Part shown: piece after piece, positions 19,859 to 29,252 of the stretch
Layout of the letters: the number at the start of each line of letters is the position of its first letter
Numbering within the stretch: the first letter of the stretch is position 1
DNA from: JALNZF01 sp964447405
GTDB lineage: Bacteria > Nitrospirota > UBA9217
Direction: 5' to 3'
Assembly: GCA_964447405.1 (NCBI GenBank)
Contig: CAYUSP010000003.1
Span: 620,001 to 684,000 of the forward strand
DNA length: 64,000 nt
Program-made: the position numbers and the translations under genes
Notes under the pieces: model-generated
Seen by the model: only the letters and a program-made list of their open reading frames with translations
What the model was told of the DNA's origin: nothing
Database searches by the model: none

Positions 19859-22804
19859 TTATTCTTCCGCAGGCATCCTGATTATGAATCGCGTCCCCTC
19901 GGCCCGGTCAGAATCTATCTCGATCGTGCCGCCGTGGTCCTTGATGATGCTATAGCAGATGCTCAGCCCGAGCCCGGTCCCCTTGGTCGGCCCCTTGGTG
20001 CTGAAAAACGGATCAAAGACTTTGTCCTTCACCTCTGCATTAATACCATACCCGCTGTCGGCAAAAGCCAGCTCAACAAAACCATTCAGTTTCTTCACGG
20101 ATATATCGAGGCTGCCGCCGTCGGGCATTGCGTCGCGGGCGTTCAGGATCAGGTTCAGGAACACCTGCTGGATCTGGTCCGGATCGATCTTAAGCGGAGG
20201 CGTGTCCTGCACATCGGTGCGGATTTCGATCTTCCGGAAGTTTTTGTCGTACCGGATCAGGTTCAGAGTGGTCTCCAGAATGTCTCGAAGGCTGGTCGGC
20301 ATCTTTTGCCGGGGATACAGCCGCGCGAAATCACCAAGATTCCGCACGATCCTGGCAATCCGGTGAACATGCTCATTGATCGTGATGAGCGACTCTTTTT
20401 CAAAGGACGAGGAGCCCTCGTTCTGGAGTTCCTGGACCAGGGAGGAGATGGATGCCAGAGGATTCCCGATCTCATGGGCGACACCTGCCGCGAGCCTCCC
20501 CACGCTTGCATGTTTCGTCGCGCGAAAAAGCTCTTCCTCGATTTTTTTCTTCTCGGTGATATCCTCGAGCACCAGGACATAACCTTTGCGTGCTCCGGTG
20601 AGCCTGCTCAGATAACCTTTCAGCACGATCTGCGGTTCAAAGCTCCGCCTGCAGGTGATCTCGCCTTCGCGCAGCTGCGGATTGAAGAGGCGTGGTTCAA
20701 GACAGGTTAGGAGGCTTTCCGCTTCATGGTGCAGCGCGTCGGACTTCTCCACGCCGGTGATCATTTCCATTCCGCTGTTCCAGTAGGTGACCCGCAGGGA
20801 GTCATCGAGAGTGGCAACGCCGAGCGGCAGACTTTCAATGATATTCTCGCTGAACTCCTTAAGCATGGCAAGCTGCCGGTTTGCCTCGGCGAGTTCCTGG
20901 CGGGAGTAGCGCAGGCTGCGGGAAATCTGCTGAATAGAATCGGAAACACGGTGCGCTTCTTCGTGGGTGAGCACCGCCCGCTCCTGAAATACCAGGGTGC
21001 TGATGGACGGCCCCAGCGCGCCTGAAAGAATGCGCTCGGCTTCTTCGCGCAGTTGCTGGAGCCAATCACTTGAAATCGATGTGCGCGCGAGCTTGTTTTT
21101 TTTCAGAAAACCGTCAACCGCTTCGCGTGCTTCATTCACGCCGATGTATTGGCCAAGAATCCCCTCGATCTCAACGATGTCCGCAGGCCGGTGGACCTGC
21201 GTAAACTGGGCCGGCGAGTACGAATCCACGAAGATAATGGCCTGACGTATCTCGGCATCGGACTGTCGGGTGAAAATCGAGACCCCCACGAAACAGAGTA
21301 GGTTCAGCAGTAAGCCCCAGAACAGTGAGTGGCTCCAGCGGTCCAGCCCTTCGAGACCGAAGAGCGCCGTGGGATTCAGCAGTCTGGACCGGAACACCGC
21401 CTCCATCAGCCCGCCCGGTTCGACGATACCTGCCCTCATGAGCGCGGGGATAAGCAGGGTATAGATCCAGACTGCGAATCCCGCGACTATCCCGGCTATG
21501 GCGCCTTTCCTGTTCCCGCCTTTCCAGTACAAGCCCAGCAGCATCGAGGGTGCGAAGATCGTGACCGCCTCAAAGGACTTGAGCCCGATGTCCACGAGGC
21601 TGTAATACTCGCCGATGTACGCGGCGAAACTGTAGCCGAGAAATACACAGCCCAGGATCACGCTCCGCTTGATGTTCAGCATCACCACGGAGAAATTTTT
21701 AAACGCCCGAAGATTCCAGAATGCCGGCATGACAAAGCTGTTCATGACCATGGTGGAAAGCGCCACGGACTCCACGATGATCATGGCCGTGGCCGCCGAG
21801 AATCCTCCGATGAACACGCAGAGTGCGAGAAATGGGTGGCCATAATGCATCGGTATGGTAAGAACATAATAGTCTGCTGTGGGCGGAATGTCACCGAGCA
21901 GCAGGCCGCCGTACGCAAGGGGCAGCACGAAGATGTTGATTAAAAACAAGTAGAGTGGAAAAAGCCACATGGCCTTTTTGATATGATCAACTGAAGAATT
22001 TTCAACCACAGCCACGTGGAACTGGCGGGGCAGGAAAAGAATGGCCATCATGGACAGGAACGTAAGCGAGGTCCACTCCATGAAGCTCACCGGTGATACA
22101 TCGCCGATCTGCATGAGCAGCGAATAGGGCCCTTGGCGGATTTTCTCGAATATGTCGCCGAAACCGTCAAACAGGCCGTAGGTCACAAAAATCCCGACGC
22201 TCAGGAATGCCACCAGCTTGATTGCCGATTCGAAAGCAACGGCGAAAACCAGGCCCCCGTGGCGCTCCGACGCATCGAGCTTGCGAGCACCAAAAATAAC
22301 CGCGAAAACACCGAGCAGCAACGACACGAACCATCCCTCGACGTTCGTGCTGTGCGGCTTCCCCGAGAGGAGGGAGAAGGTCGTCATGATGGCTTTGATC
22401 TGAAGCCCGAGATAGGGAGTGATACCGATGACTGCCACGAACGTGACCAGGACAGAGAGGCCGAGGGATTTGCCGTAGCGCGACGAGATGAAATCGGAGA
22501 TCGTGGTGATCCGATTCTCCTTTGAAAGATACACAATTTTGCGCAGCACGATCCACCAGAGCGCCGCCATGAGCGTGGGGCCAATGTAGATGGTGAGAAA
22601 GCTCAAGCCGGAATGCGCCGCCTTGCCCACACTACCGTAAAACGTCCAGGACGTGCAATATACCGCGAGAGAAAGCGAGTAGATATACGGATTCGCAACG
22701 AGGCTCTTCCCCTGAAGCTCCTTCCGCTCAGCAAAATACGCAACGGAAAAAAGGAGCATGAGGTAGGAAAAGATGATAAGGAGCAGTAGCCAGGGAGAGA
22801 ACAA
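19859..22804 (-). CDS. Sodium:solute symporter-histidine kinase fusion (CbrA-like)
   Basis: 981 residues. The first 500 residues are an SSS/PutP-type transporter with about 12-13 membrane segments (for example VYCTSWTFYGSVG and LGLYWKGGNRKGA). A linker and PAS domain (about 640-720) follow, then HisKA with phosphoacceptor in AAGVAHEIGNPLASI (about H775) and HATPase with DSGYGI and GTGLGLSI. This fusion is known from CbrA and related sensors, where the transporter part senses or moves the ligand. The start is TTG at 22804, abutting the TAA of the small upstream gene, with GGAGG inside that gene's 3' end. The regulator at 18477 follows in the operon. Confidence 0.94.
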   Translation of the reverse strand: MFSPWLLLLIIFSYLMLLFSVAYFAERKELQGKSLVANPYIYSLSLAVYCTSWTFYGSVGKAAHSGLSFLTIYIGPTLMAALWWIVLRKIVYLSKENRITTISDFISSRYGKSLGLSVLVTFVAVIGITPYLGLQIKAIMTTFSLLSGKPHSTNVEGWFVSLLLGVFAVIFGARKLDASERHGGLVFAVAFESAIKLVAFLSVGIFVTYGLFDGFGDIFEKIRQGPYSLLMQIGDVSPVSFMEWTSLTFLSMMAILFLPRQFHVAVVENSSVDHIKKAMWLFPLYLFLINIFVLPLAYGGLLLGDIPPTADYYVLTIPMHYGHPFLALCVFIGGFSAATAMIIVESVALSTMVMNSFVMPAFWNLRAFKNFSVVMLNIKRSVILGCVFLGYSFAAYIGEYYSLVDIGLKSFEAVTIFAPSMLLGLYWKGGNRKGAIAGIVAGFAVWIYTLLIPALMRAGIVEPGGLMEAVFRSRLLNPTALFGLEGLDRWSHSLFWGLLLNLLCFVGVSIFTRQSDAEIRQAIIFVDSYSPAQFTQVHRPADIVEIEGILGQYIGVNEAREAVDGFLKKNKLARTSISSDWLQQLREEAERILSGALGPSISTLVFQERAVLTHEEAHRVSDSIQQISRSLRYSRQELAEANRQLAMLKEFSENIIESLPLGVATLDDSLRVTYWNSGMEMITGVEKSDALHHEAESLLTCLEPRLFNPQLREGEITCRRSFEPQIVLKGYLSRLTGARKGYVLVLEDITEKKKIEEELFRATKHASVGRLAAGVAHEIGNPLASISSLVQELQNEGSSSFEKESLITINEHVHRIARIVRNLGDFARLYPRQKMPTSLRDILETTLNLIRYDKNFRKIEIRTDVQDTPPLKIDPDQIQQVFLNLILNARDAMPDGGSLDISVKKLNGFVELAFADSGYGINAEVKDKVFDPFFSTKGPTKGTGLGLSICYSIIKDHGGTIEIDSDRAEGTRFIIRMPAEE

Positions 22805-22981
22805 TTATCCTCCACCGTCATCCCGCCGGGAAAATATCGCCGCGACGAGAATCAGCATGATGAATACGAACCAGATGAAAAATAGATAGAATCCGAGGCT
22901 GCCCTTGAAAATGCTCATGATGGGCCAGGTAAAGAGCAGTATGCCTAATATGAACAGAAATACCCAGACGTCAGACCGCAT
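22805..22981 (-). CDS. Small two-TM protein, partner of SSS-kinase fusion
   Basis: 58 residues from ATG 22981: two membrane segments (about 4-22 and 26-47) and a charged tail (SRRDDGGG). Its TAA stop directly abuts the TTG start of the symporter-kinase gene, which indicates translational coupling. Small membrane partners commonly precede SSS-family transporters; a stabilising or subunit role is inferred. Upstream AAGGA lies about ten bases before the start. Confidence 0.75.
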   Translation of the reverse strand: MRSDVWVFLFILGILLFTWPIMSIFKGSLGFYLFFIWFVFIMLILVAAIFSRRDDGGG

Positions 22982-23149
22982 AACGCAGCATCCTTTCCCC
23001 GGCAGGCAGGGTAGCATAGTAGCATAAATCACTATCGAATTCCAGACGAGAAAGACGGGTTGGTATTACGGTTCCCTGTTCGCAATGAACGCTGACTTGC
23101 GCTGATCAGCATCTATCGTGTACTATGCATCAATCGGAGGTTAACGCGA

Positions 23150-23323
23150 ATGACAAGGGATGCGATAGTTGAAACAATAAAGGCGGCAGCCGTGGGCGGA
23201 CGGCTGACGTGCGGAAAGGCACATGATCTAGCGGAAGAGCTGAACACCTCGCTGCGGGAAATCGGCAGCATCTGCAACGAACTGAAGATAAAGATCGCAG
23301 CGTGCCAGCTGGGATGCTTCTGA
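23150..23323 (+). CDS. 57-residue protein with HTH-like body and CxLGCF tail
   Basis: Short gene with CGGAGG eight bases before the ATG. The product begins MTRDAIVETIKAAAVGGRLT, carries an early Cys in LTCGKAHDLAEEL, an SLREIGSICNELKIKI helix pair and ends in CQLGCF. The helix spacing resembles a small winged-helix or HTH unit, and the four cysteines could bind metal. I recall similar short proteins in anaerobes but cannot name the family. It converges on the GGDEF gene with five bases between stops. Confidence 0.75.
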   Translation: MTRDAIVETIKAAAVGGRLTCGKAHDLAEELNTSLREIGSICNELKIKIAACQLGCF

Positions 23324-23328
23324 TCCTA

Positions 23329-24471
23329 TCAGTTTATACCGTGCTCCGCGTCCAGTTTCACGCCTGGCATGGAGCATGCTTCGCTGAAACAGGTCACCCG
23401 GTTTTTGCCGAGCGCCTTTGACCGGTAGAGAGCTACATCCGCTTCGTGGATAAGTTCGGGGAAGGTTTTCATTCCCTCCGCTTCCATGGTGGCGACGCCG
23501 AGGCTGACCGTCACACGCTCAAAGGGGTGCGCCACCTTTACCGTAAAAGGGTATTCATCAATCGATTTGCGCACACGTTCTGCCACCGCGAGCGCCTCTT
23601 CAACATTCGTTTCCGCCAGCAGGATAGAGAACTCCTCACCGCCGTAGCGGAAGCAGGTATCTGTACTCCCGGTCCTGCACGCGATCTTGAGTAGCGGCCC
23701 CATCTGCGCGATAAGCCGGCTGCCTTCTAGATGGCCATAACGGTCATTGATCCGCTTGAAATCATCGATATCGATCATGATGAAAGAAAATTCCCTGCCG
23801 GTCCGGATTTTTCTGCGAACTTCGTCTTCAAGTTTCTCGATCAGCACCCGGTAGTTGAGGAGACCCGTCAGTTCATCCACACGTGCAAGCTCCAACGTCT
23901 TTTTAAAGAGCTCGGCTTTTTCCAGCCCAGCTGAGATAAGATGGGACAGCGTCCGCAGGAGGTCAAACTCTTCGACCCGGAATGCGGACGGTTTGCTGTG
24001 GCTGAAGCCCATGACTCCGACAATCCGATTCTCATTCTTGAGTGGAATGCCAATATAGCTGCCCTGTACCTTTTCCTCGTCAGGATGATGCAGAAAGGTC
24101 TCGAAGAGTGTCCTATCTTCGAGGAACAGCGGTTCTCCGCTGGCCGCGATCTCTCCTGGCGCGCCATTGTCAAAATAGATCATCTGGGACATTCTGGACT
24201 GCAGTTGGGGATTGTGCAGATACAGCGGCTCTAGGCCTGTCAGGTCCTTCTTGACAATGTAAACCGAAGCATCCTCAAAGGACACCGCCTTGACGATGGA
24301 TGACATGATTTTTTGAATCAGCTCGGAAGGCTCGAGTTCCGATGCGATGATTTTTCCCACATCATAAAACAGGTGGGTTTCAGTGAGTTTGCGGTAGAAG
24401 AGCGTTTTGAAATCCCGCTCGGGTGAGCTGAAAGGCTTCTTATTCTTCGTTATTTTTTTGGGTTTCGGCAT
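23329..24471 (-). CDS. GAF-GGDEF diguanylate cyclase
   Basis: 380 residues. GAF sensor domain at about 40-190, then GGDEF at about 200-360. The active-site loop reads FRYGGEEFSILLA, so the signature is GGEEF, which is active in characterised enzymes. The upstream LTGLLNYRVLIEKLE and IDIDDFKRINDRYGH motifs bind Mg and GTP. An RxxD inhibitory site is not clear. It makes cyclic di-GMP in the cytoplasm; no membrane segment is present. GGCGGA precedes the ATG. Confidence 0.93.
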   Translation of the reverse strand: MPKPKKITKNKKPFSSPERDFKTLFYRKLTETHLFYDVGKIIASELEPSELIQKIMSSIVKAVSFEDASVYIVKKDLTGLEPLYLHNPQLQSRMSQMIYFDNGAPGEIAASGEPLFLEDRTLFETFLHHPDEEKVQGSYIGIPLKNENRIVGVMGFSHSKPSAFRVEEFDLLRTLSHLISAGLEKAELFKKTLELARVDELTGLLNYRVLIEKLEDEVRRKIRTGREFSFIMIDIDDFKRINDRYGHLEGSRLIAQMGPLLKIACRTGSTDTCFRYGGEEFSILLAETNVEEALAVAERVRKSIDEYPFTVKVAHPFERVTVSLGVATMEAEGMKTFPELIHEADVALYRSKALGKNRVTCFSEACSMPGVKLDAEHGIN

Positions 24472-24514
24472 TATCCGCCTGTTTACTCAAGAGTCTGGCC
24501 CGACTTCATCATCA

Positions 24515-24543
24515 ACTATACCATAATATTATTTTTTCGCCAA
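24515..24543 (-). promoter_or_regulatory. Possible sigma-70 promoter for GGDEF gene
   Basis: Minus strand TTGGCG (24543-24538), 17-base spacer, TATAGT (24520-24515), about 44 bases upstream of the GGDEF start. The -35 match is four of six. Confidence 0.4.
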
Positions 24544-24925
24544 AAATATTATTAGCTATATTCTTCGCTGATATTTTACAGTAATCAGCCGCCAGCATCA
24601 AGTAAAAAAACATGCAGTTATTCACTTTAAGGCCTTACAAAATACAACTATCTGTCAATTAATATATAACCCGCCCTTAGACACTAGAGAATCAAATTCT
24701 ACGCAAAAGGACAAGAAGACTTTCGCGCAAAGCCGCAAAATTGCCATGAAGTGCGTGAAAAAGAGTCTTAGCCTTTTTGTTTTAAACCAAACACTTAACG
24801 ATACTCTTGGCGCGCTTTGTATATGGCAGCATTTACGAAAGTGCAGGCTGCGGCCTTGCACGAGATACCTTTTTGGGATTCCCCACCTATTATTAAAAAT
24901 AAATTGGGGTCGGTGCTCGTCCGGC
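24544..24925. other. AT-rich intergenic region without recognisable gene
   Basis: Gap between the GGDEF promoter and the end of clpB. It is AT-rich with short ORFs that have no ribosome site or family resemblance. It could hold a clpB terminator, but I see no clear stem followed by T residues. Confidence 0.5.
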
Positions 24926-27526
24926 TTACGTAATACCGGCTGTTTTCAAGTCCGGTCTAAAGACCAGTTTCCGTCCATCTGCTTCAACGACAATCCGTGA
25001 ACCTTCTTTGACCTCACCGGACAGAATTTTTGATGCAAGCGGATTCAGGACATCGCGCTGAATGACTCGTTTAAGCGGGCGTGCACCAAATACCATGTCG
25101 AAGCCCTCTTCCGCAAGAAGTTCTTTGGCGCCCTCCGTCAGCTCGATCTCCACTTTTTTGTCAGCAAGCCGTTTTTGGACCACTCCGACCTGGATCGAAA
25201 CGATCTTCTTAAGCGCTTCGGCATCGAGTGGATGAAAGATCAGCATATCGTCCACGCGGTTCAAAAACTCGGGTTTGAAATGCTGCCGCATCGCTTCCAT
25301 GACCATGCGCCGCATGGCTTCTTCGTCGTTCTGGATATCCTGAATATACTGGCTCCCGATGTTCGATGTCATGATCACCACGGTATTTTTGAAGTCCACC
25401 GTTCTTCCCTGTCCGTCGGTCAGCCTTCCGTCATCGAGCAGCTGCAGAAGCACGTTGAAAACCTCAGGATGGGCCTTCTCGATTTCATCGAACAAGATGA
25501 CTGCGTAAGGCCGTCTGCGAACCGCTTCGGTGAGCTGCCCCCCTTCGTCGTAGCCGACGTACCCCGGAGGAGCTCCGATGAGGCGCGATACGGTATGGCG
25601 CTCCTGATACTCGGACATGTCGATCCGGATCATGGATTGTTCATTATCGAACAGAAATTCGGCAAGCGCCCGCGCAAGTTCAGTTTTCCCCACGCCGGTC
25701 GGTCCCATGAAGATGAAGCTGCCGATGGGCCGGTTCGGGTCCTGAATCCCCGCCCGCGCACGGCGGACCGCTTCGGATACGACCGTGACAGCCTCATCCT
25801 GTCCCACGACGCGTAGCCGCAGCCGGTCTTCCATGTGGATCAGTTTCTGCATCTCGCCTTCAAGCATCCTGCTGACCGGCACGCCGGTCCATTTGGAAAC
25901 GATCTCCGCTACATCCTCATCATCGACCTGTTCCTTCAGCATCTTCTGGTGTGCCTGTACCTCGGCAAGGCCGCCCGATTCAGCATCGAGCTGCTTCTGG
26001 AGTTCCAGCAGCCTGCCATATCGAAGCTCCGCCGCGCTCCCCAGGTTGCCTTCGCGCTCCGACTTTTCGGCTGCGATCTTCGTCTGTTCGATCTGCTCCT
26101 TGATGGTACGTATCTTCTGGATGCCGCTCTTTTCCAACTGCCACTGAGTCGTGAGGCCTCCCCGCTTTTGAGAAAGCGCGGCAATCTCTCCCTCGATCTT
26201 CACGAGCCGCTCACGGGAGGCGGGGTCCTGCTCCTTCTTCACAGCCTCCCGTTCGATCTCGAGCTGTCTGATCCTACGCTCCACCTCATCCAACTCGGTG
26301 GGCATACTGTCGATTTCCATGCGAAGGTGCGACGCCGCCTCGTCGATAAGATCGATTGCCTTGTCCGGCAGGAACCGATCGGCAATATACCGGTGCGACA
26401 GGACAGCGGCGTTCACCAGCGCAGAATCCATAATCTTGACGCCGTGGTGCACTTCATACCGCTCTTTCAGACCGCGCAGGATAGAGATGGTATCCTCCAC
26501 CGATGGTTCGCGCACAAGCACTGGTTGGAACCGCCGCTCCAGGGCCGGGTCCTTTTCGATGTACTTGTGGTACTCATTCAGCGTCGTGGCCCCTACGCAG
26601 CGCAGTTCACCGCGAGCAAGCGCCGGCTTCAGCATATTTGAAGCGTCCATGGAACCCTCGGCTGCGCCGGCTCCCACAACGGTGTGCAACTCATCGATGA
26701 ACAGGATGACGTCGCCCTGCGCCTCCGTGACCTCTTTCAGCACGGCTTTAAGCCGGTCCTCAAACTCGCCCCGGTACTTCGCACCGGCTATCAGAGCGCC
26801 CATGTCGAGCGCCAGCACGCGTTTGTTCTTCAGGCCCTCGGGAACGTCGCCGCTGACCACCCGCTGCGCCAGGCCCTCAACGATTGCCGTCTTGCCAACA
26901 CCGGGTTCTCCGATCAGGACCGGATTGTTCTTGGTACGGCGTGACAGCACCTGTATCACGCGCCTGACTTCCTCATCGCGGCCGATCACAGGATCGAGCT
27001 TTCCCCGTCGGGCCATCTCCGTCAGATCCCTGCTGTACCGGGCAAGCGCCTGATATTTGTCCTCCGGGGTCTGATCCGTGACGCGCTGTGACCCCCGTAT
27101 ATCTACCAGGACCGCGAAAATGGAGTCCCTGGTAACGCCATGCCGCGTCAGCACGTCACGCGCAGGACCCTCTCCGTCAGCCGCGGCTATCAATAGATGC
27201 TCGGTGCTTACGTATTCGTCCTTTAACCGCTCCGCCTCCAGCTGCGCTTTTTCAAAAAGCCTGTTGAGTCTCGGCGAAAGATACGTCTGGACAAGCCCTT
27301 CAACCTTGGGCAGTTTGTTCAGGGCATCCTCAACCTCATCGCCTATCCTGCCGGCGTCTGCGCCAAGCTTCCTGAGCACAGGAAGTACGACGCCGTCCAT
27401 CTGTTGCAGGAGTGCGAGCAGCAGGTGCTCAGCCTCTACCTGCTGGTGATGCCGTTTTGCAGCAGCATCCTGTCCAGCCTGCACCGCTTCCTGCGCCTTA
27501 AGCGTTAATTTATCAAATCGAGCCAT
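24926..27526 (-). CDS. clpB: ClpB disaggregase
   Basis: 866 residues, the usual ClpB length. Clp_N repeats 1-145, NBD1 with Walker A GEPGVGKT (about 205) and Walker B VILFIDELH, coiled-coil middle domain about 400-525 (EIEREAVKKEQDPASRERL), NBD2 with Walker A GPTGVGKTE (about 605) and VILFDEIEKAHP, and the ClpB C-terminal domain. It pulls apart aggregated proteins with DnaK/DnaJ using ATP. AGGAGGATATC precedes the ATG. It is the third gene of the dnaJ-hspR-clpB operon, so HspR repression is likely. Confidence 0.98.
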   Translation of the reverse strand: MARFDKLTLKAQEAVQAGQDAAAKRHHQQVEAEHLLLALLQQMDGVVLPVLRKLGADAGRIGDEVEDALNKLPKVEGLVQTYLSPRLNRLFEKAQLEAERLKDEYVSTEHLLIAAADGEGPARDVLTRHGVTRDSIFAVLVDIRGSQRVTDQTPEDKYQALARYSRDLTEMARRGKLDPVIGRDEEVRRVIQVLSRRTKNNPVLIGEPGVGKTAIVEGLAQRVVSGDVPEGLKNKRVLALDMGALIAGAKYRGEFEDRLKAVLKEVTEAQGDVILFIDELHTVVGAGAAEGSMDASNMLKPALARGELRCVGATTLNEYHKYIEKDPALERRFQPVLVREPSVEDTISILRGLKERYEVHHGVKIMDSALVNAAVLSHRYIADRFLPDKAIDLIDEAASHLRMEIDSMPTELDEVERRIRQLEIEREAVKKEQDPASRERLVKIEGEIAALSQKRGGLTTQWQLEKSGIQKIRTIKEQIEQTKIAAEKSEREGNLGSAAELRYGRLLELQKQLDAESGGLAEVQAHQKMLKEQVDDEDVAEIVSKWTGVPVSRMLEGEMQKLIHMEDRLRLRVVGQDEAVTVVSEAVRRARAGIQDPNRPIGSFIFMGPTGVGKTELARALAEFLFDNEQSMIRIDMSEYQERHTVSRLIGAPPGYVGYDEGGQLTEAVRRRPYAVILFDEIEKAHPEVFNVLLQLLDDGRLTDGQGRTVDFKNTVVIMTSNIGSQYIQDIQNDEEAMRRMVMEAMRQHFKPEFLNRVDDMLIFHPLDAEALKKIVSIQVGVVQKRLADKKVEIELTEGAKELLAEEGFDMVFGARPLKRVIQRDVLNPLASKILSGEVKEGSRIVVEADGRKLVFRPDLKTAGIT

Positions 27527-27633
27527 GATATCCTCCTGTCAAAACAAGATCCATGATTCAGGATGCTCGACGCCTGTACTGAACAGTGTTCTACAATAAC
27601 CTGAACCATGAACCCTGAATCTTAAACTGTACA

Positions 27634-28014
27634 TCAGTCTTCGCGTTTCACCATTATCCTTCGCACCGGAACGATCGCATGCTTCATTTCCTCGTCCCGC
27701 CTGCGCATCTCGCGTGCCAGTTCATCGCGCAGCATCCTTACCGTCCCCTCCATCTCCTGCTGCATCCTCTCCATTTTCTCCCGCATCGAGAGGATCACTT
27801 CAACACCAGCCAGGTTCACGCCGAGTTCGCGGGTCAGGCGCAGTATCATCTCGAGCTTCTCCACGTCATCTTCGGAATAGAGCCGCGTGTTTCCGCCGCT
27901 TCGTTTGGGTTTGATGAAGCCTTCCCGCTCATAAAGCCGCAGTGTTTGTGGGTGTATTTCCAGCATCTCCGATACCGCGCTTATCATAAACAACCTGTGC
28001 TCACGCACTGCCAT
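27634..28014 (-). CDS. hspR: HspR-like MerR-family heat-shock repressor
   Basis: 126 residues. N-terminal MerR-type winged helix (FMISAVSEMLEIHPQTLRLYEREGFIKPKRSGGNTRLYSEDDV), then a coiled coil rich in Glu, Arg and Met. The lack of effector Cys residues and the position between dnaJ and clpB identify it as HspR, which represses the dnaK/clpB regulon and is released when DnaK is occupied. GGGGTGAGTC precedes the ATG; the gap to dnaJ is 21 bases. The 107-base gap to clpB holds a GATTCAGG ... CCTGAATC inverted repeat that may attenuate transcription. Confidence 0.92.
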   Translation of the reverse strand: MAVREHRLFMISAVSEMLEIHPQTLRLYEREGFIKPKRSGGNTRLYSEDDVEKLEMILRLTRELGVNLAGVEVILSMREKMERMQQEMEGTVRMLRDELAREMRRRDEEMKHAIVPVRRIMVKRED

Positions 28015-28035
28015 GACTCACCCCGTCACGAGTAG

Positions 28036-29172
28036 TTACGATCTCTTCCTGAATCCTTTAAACGTTACGTTCCGCCTCGGCTCACTGGGATGCATCTGAT
28101 CCAGTTCGCGCAGTATCGCTTTCCCACGTTCGGACAACCCGGTTGGCGTCATTACCTTGATGGTGACATAGTGGTCGCCCGTACCACCGCCGCCCAGATG
28201 CGGCACGCCCTTGCCTTTCAGTTTGAGCTGTTGACCGGTCTGCACGCCAACAGGAAGTGTCATGGAAACGATTCCGTCTACAGTGGGTATTTCAATCTTT
28301 TCGCCCAAGGCCGCCTCTTTCAAGGTTACCGGTTCTTCGGAGTAAAGGTTGTCTCCCTTGCGCTCGAAATATCCGTGCGGCCTCACGCGGGTTACAATAA
28401 ACACATCCCCCGCAGGCCCTCCCTGCTCACCGGAACCACCCATGCCCGCGACTCGCACTCTCGATCCGTTATCCACACCGGCGGGTATCTTGACATTGAT
28501 GCTTTCCGATTTCGGTATTGTTCCGGCTCCGGTACAAATTCTGCAGGGGTTCTGATTGATTGTCCCTTCTCCCCTGCAGGTCGTACAAGGTCGAGCGGTC
28601 TGCATGAAACCGACTAACTGTGCAATGCTTCCCGCTCCCCTGCAGGTCGGACAGGTCTTTCGTGACGAGCCGGACTGCGCCCCCGTTCCTCCGCATGAAG
28701 TACAGCTCACTTCCCGCTGCAGATCAACCTGCATAGTTCTGCCGAAAATGGCGTCCTCAAGGTCAACCTCAACAGAATAGGTTACATCCTCACCCTTGCT
28801 CGGCCCTTGCGGGTGATGCCGTCCGCCAAATATATTGCCGAATATATCATCAAACCTGCCGCCACTGAAAAACTCCGCTCCCTGGTGAAAACCCGAGGGC
28901 CCGGCACCCGGCCCACCACTCCCCTGGCCATATCCCGCGTCAAACGCAGCATGTCCAAACTGATCGTACTGCTGCCTCTTCTTGGGATCAGAGATGACCT
29001 CGTACGCTTCGCTTACTTCCTTGAACTGCTGCTCCGAAGCCTTAACACCGGGATTCACATCAGGATGATACTTGCGGGCAAGCTTTCGAAACGCCTTTTT
29101 AATGTCTGCTTCAGACGCATCCCTACTTACACCCAAGATTTCATAGTAGTCTCTTTTCGTTGCCAAGCCCAT
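28036..29172 (-). CDS. dnaJ: DnaJ co-chaperone
   Basis: 378 residues. J domain 1-70 with the HPD motif (KYHPDVNPG), a Gly/Phe-rich linker (about 75-125), a zinc-binding domain with four repeats (CTSCGGTG, CPTCRGAG, CTTCRGEG, CRICTGAG) and a C-terminal substrate-binding domain. It stimulates DnaK ATPase. It is first in the operon with hspR and clpB, behind a perfect-consensus promoter. AGAGGCGGAC precedes the ATG. Confidence 0.97.
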   Translation of the reverse strand: MGLATKRDYYEILGVSRDASEADIKKAFRKLARKYHPDVNPGVKASEQQFKEVSEAYEVISDPKKRQQYDQFGHAAFDAGYGQGSGGPGAGPSGFHQGAEFFSGGRFDDIFGNIFGGRHHPQGPSKGEDVTYSVEVDLEDAIFGRTMQVDLQREVSCTSCGGTGAQSGSSRKTCPTCRGAGSIAQLVGFMQTARPCTTCRGEGTINQNPCRICTGAGTIPKSESINVKIPAGVDNGSRVRVAGMGGSGEQGGPAGDVFIVTRVRPHGYFERKGDNLYSEEPVTLKEAALGEKIEIPTVDGIVSMTLPVGVQTGQQLKLKGKGVPHLGGGGTGDHYVTIKVMTPTGLSERGKAILRELDQMHPSEPRRNVTFKGFRKRS

Positions 29173-29198
29173 GTCCGCCTCTCATTAATGATGATTAC

Positions 29199-29227
29199 AT
29201 TATAAAATATGAGTATGCTGTTGTCAA
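29199..29227 (-). promoter_or_regulatory. Perfect-consensus sigma-70 promoter of dnaJ-hspR-clpB
   Basis: Minus strand TTGACA (29227-29222), exactly 17 bases, TATAAT (29204-29199), 26 bases before the dnaJ start. Such a strong promoter fits an operon held down by a repressor. Extra TTGAC/TTGTC half-repeats just upstream (29228-29265) may be HspR contacts. Confidence 0.75.
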
Positions 29228-29252
29228 GTTTATGTCAAAAAAATATAGCAGA

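Noticed and set aside
19817..21943. Long plus-strand frames opposite the SSS-kinase
   Set aside because: Low-complexity mirror translations of the kinase; no domain seen.
24655..24861. 68-residue minus-strand frame
   Set aside because: No ribosome site and no recognisable features.
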